64,000 nucleotides of DNA from Paraescarpia echinospica. Its lineage: Eukaryota; Annelida; Polychaeta; Sabellida; Siboglinidae. Shown here piece after piece: positions 25,601-34,600 of the stretch (position 1 is its first letter; each line of letters begins with the position of its first letter). The stretch lies in assembly GCA_020002185.1 (NCBI GenBank), contig CM034537.1:12542625-12606624 (forward strand), written 5' to 3'. The notes under the pieces are model-generated. The model worked only from the letters and a program-made list of their open reading frames with translations. It had not been told where the DNA came from and ran no database searches. The translations under genes and the position numbers were made by a program.

Positions 25601-28600
25601 ACTGTGGCATGAGGAATCGCTTGAGATGGTTATTTTGACGATTCAAACAGATTTATTTCTTCAAAATGCACAGAATACCATATTTTCATGCCTGAAATCG
25701 AGTCAAATACTAAGTTAAGGATAGGTGATTGCGCAGAAGCACTGATTCAACATTATATGCCACTACTAGGCAGAAAATGGGCTAATTATGAGTCCAAGAA
25801 GAAAGGAAATTACACTAAATCCTCACTGATGTTGCGAACCTCAAGTCGGTTCTTGAGTTTCTCGCTCCTATAGTCAGGCTTTGGGTAGCCATTTTGCTCC
25901 AGTTCCTTGATGTAGAGGACCTGCAGGGAGGAGAGCTCAATCTGCTCAATCACATGATCATCAATAAATTATACCACATATCTGAATGCCTGCTGATGTG
26001 CAGCAGTCTTGCGACCCTGTTCTGTGTCAAGATTGCAGGTCTCGGTTCGCATCTGTGCACGAACATGATTAAGGTACTTCACCGAGTACTGTGTCATCCA
26101 AGAGCAACTGAGACGATCTGCAGAAGCTACCTCCGAGGTCGGACAGAAGTACGTCCTTAACACGTTCGACCTCGGTGGGTGCATGAAGGCCCTTCCCCTT
26201 AGATGGAAATTTCCAGTGAAGTACAAGTCGCATGTAGTCACCCCAGGACAGTTCCACATTGCGATGAATTACATGGGTATGGTGACTGGGCACAAGTTCA
26301 GGGGTTCGGGCAATGCTGAGATTATCCTCGAGGCTGGCCTCGTCACCAGCGGCTGTCTGAACAGTGTCCTCAGTGGGAAGGATTATGCTAAGGCATTATT
26401 CTGTCTGAAGACTGTCTGTGAGGCGATGGAGCGGCTACTGATGGAGAAGTTTGAACAGGAGGAAAACGTCCATGTAGACAACCAAGTGGCCTTCCTCAAC
26501 CTGGTCAAGTCCTGCAGCCGAGAGAACCTCGACCTCGCTCTCCAGGACCCCTCAACTCTCACCATCATCAACAAGTACGTGGAGTTTGAGGACAAGGTGC
26601 GTGCCGGTCATCTGGGCAAGACCCCTACCTTCTGGTTCGGCTTCATTGAACACACCCACCTCATCCTCATCTGTTCTGTGAAGACCAACAACCTGAAGCT
26701 CTACTACAAGTGCAATGAGGAGATGACTAACATATTCTTCGCATTTGATGGCCGGAACTACTCCAGGTACTTGGCCTGGCTGGAGGTGCTCCTCACCAAC
26801 ATCGACCTGTCTCACCCTGGCGCGAAGGAGCTTCTTGAGAAGGGCGGCATCGCAGTGGCACGGTCATTCATTCCCGGTGCTCTCAGCGCAGGCGACAAAA
26901 CCATGGAGGAGACATTCATGAAGTTCGTCAAGTCGGCAGGAGGTCTAGTATGGCTGTTCTCAATGTCCGCTGCTCATCAGCGTTGGTGCCACACCACATC
27001 CGCTCATGCCCAATATTTTGAGAGGATGCTCGAGATGTGTGGACTCATCAATGACGCCGAGTGTCCAAAGGCAGGGAAGCATCGCGAGTGCGAGGCTGCT
27101 GAGATCAAGAAGAGCGAGGAAGCTGTGCAGCAAACACTCACTGCTACCCAGAAGTTCATCAACCCCTTCGCCATCCCTGACAAAGACCGGCTCTACAACA
27201 TCGCATCCGGTGTTCCTGTTTCCCCGGAGGTCGAGATCGATGTCCTTCGAACTGACACAGTTGGTAAGGAAGCCAAGAAGGGCTTCATCAGTGATCGTTT
27301 CCTGAATAGGTAATCTGAGTAGACCTTCTTTGCAAGCTCACCTCCACACAGGGAAAGCTCATCCAGTACGGTGAGCAGAGCAACCTGGCCTTTATGCTTC
27401 TTATCAAGTCGCAGCTCCTGGATGAACCTCTCGATCTTGATGAATTGATGCGGTACTCCCTCACCCCTCTGTTCCTCCCAGCCTCACCACCAGGAAGCCT
27501 GCCGACTTCAAGCTGTTCCTGGCCAATGACGAAAACAAACGACAGCTCTGTCACCTGCTGCTCCGGGTCTGGAGCAGCAAGGCGGCGGCCTCGCGACTCG
27601 AGAAGTGCGGGGCAGCGGTTGCCATCGTGGAGGGGAAGGCACATCAGCTGGACTCATCCAATGGTGAAGTGACTACGCACGAGATCGATGAGTTGTCCTC
27701 AGACCAGGAGGAGCGGACACCCGGGTCATTCTGTACCTCCAATATGTCGCCAAGCAAGAGTACAAGTCGGCTGTAGTGAGAATTCCTGATAGTGACATAT
27801 TCTTCATCCTGCTCCACCACTCGCATTCCATCAGCCTCACCATCTATCTCGACACCGGCATGGGAAAGCACCGCCAGATAGTCAACGTGACGGAGCTGGC
27901 CAGGTCACTGGAGCACGCTGGTCGGGTTCTACGTGTTTTCAGGTGAGGACTGCACCAGCGACTTCAAGGGCAAAGGCAATGTTGCGCCCCTGAAAAAGCT
28001 CCAGAAGAACCCTAAGTATCACAACGTTTTAAAGAAACTTGTTGATGACTGGACGGTGAAGCCGGAAGTGATGGCAGATTTGGAGGCTAATTATCCTGCT
28101 AATTATCCATGTTGGTCGGGTCAACTACCGACTAGCCAAGTACAAGCGGGCCAACAAGCCTCGCTTCTGGCGACCCAAGCCCTACGATGATGGACAGGGA
28201 TGGGTGAAGACTGAGGAGGGTGTACTGGACGTGTGGACCCATCGTGCCTCCCCCACTCATTGACTTGCTTGAGAAAGCTGCTGAGGAGGAGGAGGGAGAA
28301 GAGGAAGATGATCAGCAGATTGACTATGATGAGCTGCTTCTTGGCGATGGTGATGTAGTGTGTAGTGTCGAGGGTAAGTTTGGGTAGATAGTTCTTGAGT
28401 AGACATAGATACTGATTGTAGTGGGTAGATTTCGTGTAGTTTCCTTTCTTCTTGGACTCATAATTAGCCTATTTTCTGCCTAGTAGTGGCATATAATGTT
28501 GAATCAGTGCTTCTGCGCAATCACCTATCCTTAACTTAGTATTTGACTCGATTTCAGGCATGAAAATATGGTATTACGTGCATTTTAAAGAAATAAATAT

Positions 28601-31600
28601 GTTTGAATCATCAAAATAACCATCTCAAGCGATTCCTCATGCCAGTTATACGAAAAAGTGGGTTCATTTGTCTTTGTACGATGAATGGTTCAAAAGTTAT
28701 GGGTGTCCTTGATTTTATCAGTCGCGCGTGACAAAATCCAAGATGGCCACCAAACGGACCCCTTCGGACATTATTTCGAAATATGAACATCCAAATCTGT
28801 TTACTAGACACCTTCAGGGTTGCAAAAAAGTAAGTTTCATTTAGAAATCCACTGGGTGCATGGGGGGCATACCTTCCGACTGTACTAGAAAGGCAGGGTA
28901 GAATGTCAACAACAGAAACATGTCATCATTTTTGTGTTAGGTCGACACTAAATAAACTAACATGCGTGCTAGGTTATTTTAGCTATTCAATAGTGGGAGA
29001 ATAAAACGGTGTATATATTTCTCATGTGCTCCTTCCCGATTAAACAACCGATGAGCGCCGACGTAGGTCGCTGGCCTCATCCTCAGATCAAGCGTTCACC
29101 ATTGGCCAGCCTACCAGTGGTTACAGCCTACCAGTGGCTACAGCCTACCAGTGGCTACAGCCTACCAGTGGTTACAGCCTACCAGTGGTTACAGCCTACC
29201 AGTGGCTACAGCCTACCAGTGGTTACAGCCTACCAGTGGTTACAGCCTACCAGTGGTTACAGCCTACCAGTGGCTACAGCCTACCAGTGGCTACACCCTA
29301 CCAGTGGCTACAGCCTACCAGTGGCTACAGCCTACCAGTGGCTACAGCCTACCAGTGGCTACAGCCTACCAGTGACTACAGCCTATGACATGCTCGACTA
29401 GCATGAACGGTTAATTAACTTTCATGTCTTCTAACCTACAAATTAAAAAGGCAGTAAAAACAGTTTGATTAATAGATACGGATAGTATAAGTTATAACCT
29501 AGCTACATTTTTTACCTTTTCTCTGTGTTGACCCCAGATGCTATTTCCTGCAGCGTGAATCTGGAGTACTTTGCTAATTGGTGTGAACGTTTCACCAGGA
29601 CTAATTTAGGATGAATATAATTTTCTTTCTGGTTACTGGTGTGATGGTTGTCAACAGGGTGCATCAAAGCATCGACAATGGCTGCAAGAGATCTATCCAT
29701 CTGTAAGTTCCGTCCGGTCTATAAATCTGGCCTAGTAAGTTTTGGTCCAACTTGCTGTCACAATAAACTTTGTTTTGTCGCTATGTGATCGTGCTTTTGA
29801 CTCGTACATGTACGGACCGGCTTTGGTTGATAAGCTTATGCCAGTTGTACCATCACTCAGATAATGGATGCATTGAATAATCGAAATCCATTCAACACGA
29901 ACTTCTGTACCGAACAGTGTGTTTGTACGCCGTGCTATCCACTACTGCCAGCTATGGTAAATTAGTTTTTATCACTTCTTTGACCACACAGCACATGTAC
30001 TGATGAAAATGACCAACAGGTTTATGTCAGATTCGCTCTTACTACACACTTTGTGTGATCCAAATCTTACTAAAACCAATTAAATGTACTGAGCTGCAGG
30101 CGTAGATCACTGTTCTGCGAATATTGTGTAGCAAAAATTATGTCACGCGGCCTCACAAAAATGGCAAAACTGCACTTATGGTAAATATATTTTGTATTTT
30201 TTCACTTTTATGACTAAATTAATTAACATTTTGTTAATACCGTGATTGAATATGAATAAGGGGATGCCTAATTACCCATAAATAATGACATAGGTGAAAT
30301 ATGTACCACCTTTGCATATGATCTTTAAGCTTACAGTACGCGTAACAAATATCTACAATGTGAAAATATGTTGCGTTCCTATGAGCATACAGACGTACGC
30401 TTTTTTCTTTAAGCTCCAGGTGTTCCTGGGTAAACCTGTCTTGGCACACGTGACTGGCAAGCGATTTATGCATCCACATGTATGAAAAAGATACAGAAAC
30501 ACTGTAGTCTGATCATTTTAGTGAACCTTTCAATATCTGTTCATCACTGAGCTGTGAATCTAGTGAGACATTGGTAAACATTAAAAAAGTTCTTATATAG
30601 CACAGTATCCAGTCCACAGGACTGCTCAAAGCCATGACAACGATGACACACCTGGTTGAGCATGACGTCATAGACGTCATTGCCTTCATAGTAAACGTGG
30701 GCCACTTTGAGTTTGGCAGTACATTCGGGATCAATGGGCGCCTTGCCTTTCAATACCACCGTTCTCACTGCAACATGGGGAACAGTAGCACAGAACACAT
30801 ACATATTTATTTAACAGAACAATGTTTCATCCAGGACATCAGCCAAAACTCATGGTAAAATGTTTATGATGATGTCCACATATTTTATTTATTTAATGAA
30901 ACAATATTTTATCCAAGACACTAACCAAGACTCATGATTCTAAGTGTTTGGTATGCTGTTTGCGTTGGCGATATTAATGGCATGAACTATTACTAGTAGT
31001 TCAGGAATTTTAGACCTAAATACCATCAAACTTTAAAGTTGATAATAGTAAGCTAATTTTTTTACCACAGATCTCGGGACGTGTGTTTAATAACGTACTA
31101 AAAGTCCCAAAGAATCTTCTTCGAGCTACCCGCAAAATTCAAGGATAGCAGCAACCTATTAAAACATGCTGTTTCTTCTTTCTAAATTATTAGGGATAGA
31201 AGGCAAATATAGATATGTAGAAATGTATAGGAAAAGGGCTATTAAACATTTAGGCTTAAGCCTAAAACTCCAGGACTACAACACACAAACACACATTAAA
31301 TCAAATCACTGCACTTCAGTAGTCTTTTATTACATTGATCACTATAAATGACATCTAAATAATAAACATAATCTATTCATATTTTTGAAGCTGACCTGAT
31401 TTCCCTCCCTCCTCCTTACCAGCTGACTTAGTCCCGTTGCTATTTGCACCTGCAGCACTGCCATTCGTGACCTTGACACTGCTGGACGTGGCCTTCACCT
31501 TGCTTCCATTGGCCTTCACCTTGGCAGCACTGGAGCTAGCTGAAGGTGCAGATGGTGGGGCAGCAACAGCGTCTGTAACATGAAATATTTGGTGTTTCTT

Positions 31601-34600
31601 TGAGGTAACCTCAGAGTACAGCAAACTATGTTTAACAGAATAACTCCAATGATTCCATTCAAACCAATAGATTTGATTCTACTAAATGGCCGATTATATT
31701 CCTTGTGATTCTATTACGTGAAATGACATTTTACAACCAAATTTCTCAAGCATTTTATTCCTAAATATTTACACTACCATCAGTAGCCAATGTTAACAGA
31801 AATGGTGGAGATGTGTAAAGCTGTCAACGACTATTAAATGGTATTTTCCACTAAAATACCCATGTTATTTAAAAAGTGCATAACACAATTATATTTTTAT
31901 GTTAAAAAGCAGTTAATATAATTTGCAAATACAACACCATACTCTCTCAAACTATGCAAATAAAAAAGTAACTATGTAGTCTTCTTATACTACATAATTT
32001 TTAAAACAGATTTTTTCATAAATCAAATAAAGACAATTTCAGGGATTCTTTATGCTAACTACCTGATTTGACCTGCGTGACCTTCCGGGAAACTCCAGTG
32101 TCGTCGTTTGTCTGTTGCCATGGCAGCGAGCCGAGACTCACTGTGTAGATGGTGTCACGGGCCTTGATGGAGACATTAGGTGACTTGTCCATGAGGCCTC
32201 GCTGTAGGTCGACAGACGTGCAGGCAGAGTAGGTATTACATTCATTTCTCTCATCCTCCCACTGCCATATTTGGTAGTCTGCAAGCAATTAACAGTAGAT
32301 CTCCCTCATATACAGTCTTTTGGCAGTTTTTTTCCAAGGAAGTTTAATCATTCTCGCAAGCCGTGGTGGTGACTATGAATACTACCCCTGGCAGACCTAC
32401 GCAGTGGATGGCAGTCAGCTGAATCAAACTAGGAATTGACTTTGCCGGTCCTGACTGCACCATCCATAAGAACACTGCAAACACCCAGCCCACCCACAAC
32501 CCCAAGACAAACACCCGGCCCACCCACATCCCCAAGACAAACACCTGGCCCACCCACAACCCCAAGACAAAGCCAGCAACTCCAGGGAATTCCAACATTC
32601 TCATGAGCGGCTGAGCAGTATTGCGTATTCAAATAAGTACTTCTACTCTCTGAACATTACACATAACATTGGAAAACATGTTGGCTAAAAGATGAGCAGA
32701 ACACTCTGGCAAACAATATAATTGGCTGCGCTTAACTTCAGCATTTTGCAACGTGATCTGCCAGGGGCAGAGACTGGTGTAATTAGCAGTGCCCCATGGA
32801 GCATGCGATAATGGATTTAATGAATATATATATGTTGTTTGTGCCACCTACCGACTGTTGATGTTGTTACTTACAACACTTAGCACACCCGAGATAAAAC
32901 CTGAATGTTTGCAAACTGGTCGATTTTTTTAGGTGTTTGGCTTTATTTTAAAAGTTGGTCAACATCATTAATTTTATTATAACACAGTGTACAACCCCGT
33001 CTATAAACTTAGTCGAGCTAAACAAATGTAAATCCAAAAATATAAATGTTTTCACTTGGAGGACTGGGGGATGTTTGAACATTGCTCAAAGATTCCCTCC
33101 AGACTGAGAGATTTGAAGTTGTGTGTTCTACATGTGTGGTTTCAAATAACTTGAAAACACAAATTCCACCGATATCAAAATACATTGTACTAAATATTTA
33201 TATAAAAAAAAACATTAACAATATTTGAATAAAAACACTTACATAGTTTTGCACAATTTACAGAAACAACGCTCACAATGAGAAGCTACAATTTTACAAA
33301 TTAGACCTTCTGGGGTAGTTTGTATTATTGCAGCAATATAACATGGATGAAATGTGTCCACCAAACTGTATTATATATTGACGAACCGTTTGTGTCTTTT
33401 GCGCCCTTGACAGCACAGCGCAGTCTCTTCTCCCAGCCCGTCTTTGTGTTCTTCTGAGTCATCTTCTCAAAGTTCACCTTCACCGAGACACGGTCGTTGA
33501 TGTCCAGTATCTCCTGTGAAAGGATGTCAGTGTTCATTACTAGTGACCAGGAGCTTAGCCAGAGACCAGTCTTCAAGGCTGGCAGCTGAATGGCCAGGAC
33601 AGGTTGATAAGTCTGGTGGAATTTAGAGGGTGCCAACTGGCCACTAGATTAACTGACAGTTCCAAGTCTAGGAGCCCACATTAATGACTATATCACTGGC
33701 ACAACTGATTTTGAAACAAATCAAATAGATCAGCATTAATTATAAAAATGGCTCAAATGGCACGGTTTGTTATTGAACAAACTAAACTGGCCAATAATGG
33801 CTGTGATTGATGTGAGTGGCCTCCACATAAGCCGTTTGCACACTAAAAGGCTGGATAAATTCAAAACTGGCAAATTTTGTTCTGGCTAAAGACCTGCTAG
33901 GGGGGCATATGACATCTGCTAGATCAATCTTTCCTACATTTAAAGACCTGCTAGGGGGTCATATGACATCTGCTAGATCAATCTTTCCTACATTTAAAGA
34001 CCTGCTAGGGGGTCAAATGACATCTGCTAAATCAATCTTTCCTACATTTAAAGACCTGCTAGGGGGGCATATGACACCTGTTAGATCAATCTTTCCTACA
34101 TTTAAAGACCTGCTAGGGGGGCATATGACACCTGTTAGATCAATCTTTCCTACATTTAAAGACCTCCTAGGGGGGCATATGACATCAGCTAGATCAATCT
34201 TTCCTACATTTAAAGACCTGCTAGGGGGTCATATGACATCAGCTAGATCAATCTTTCCTACATTTAAAGACCTGCTAGGGGGTCATATGACATCTGCTAG
34301 ATCAATCTTTCCTACATTTAATTCTCGCTTAAACAACTTTGTCTTTTTTTGGTCATAAAGTAAAACATTTGTGACCAGAATATCAACAAAACACAACAGA
34401 ATGTCAGACCACTCTCACGTGTTCGACATCCTTTTTTGTTGGTATAGTGGACAATTGTCACAATTCTGCTGTCTTGTCTTGGATAGGTCAACTACCATAA
34501 TGACTATGTGTATAAATGGATACCTACATATAATTAAACTATCAGCTGTCCATAAAATTGGCATAAACATACAGTACACATACGCCAGTGCCCAAATACA

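Larger units (their letters stand above)
25361..28885 (+). mobile_element. 3.5-kb DNA transposon with about 465-bp inverted repeats
   Basis: Both ends carry GTACAGTCGGAAGGTATGCC in opposite orientation, and the similarity continues inward for about 465 bp on each side. TA flanks both ends; GAA also lies just outside on each side, so the target duplication is TA or possibly GAA plus TA. The interior carries a broken gene on the plus strand, from a large family of uncharacterised proteins in invertebrate mobile elements that share a QEEADTR-type motif. It lies in the PARP intron between exons 24,489-24,661 and 30,652-30,767, opposite to PARP. Confidence 0.85.

Noticed and set aside
26183..27313. 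376-codon plus-strand open frame as a possible host gene
   Set aside because: It lies between long inverted repeats, continues in shifted frames to 28,387, and resembles a mobile-element protein family.
29009..29401. Three overlapping open frames with a [11 protein letters not shown] repeat
   Set aside because: A stop-free 17-bp repeat necessarily leaves all three frames open. They lie in an intron and antisense to PARP.
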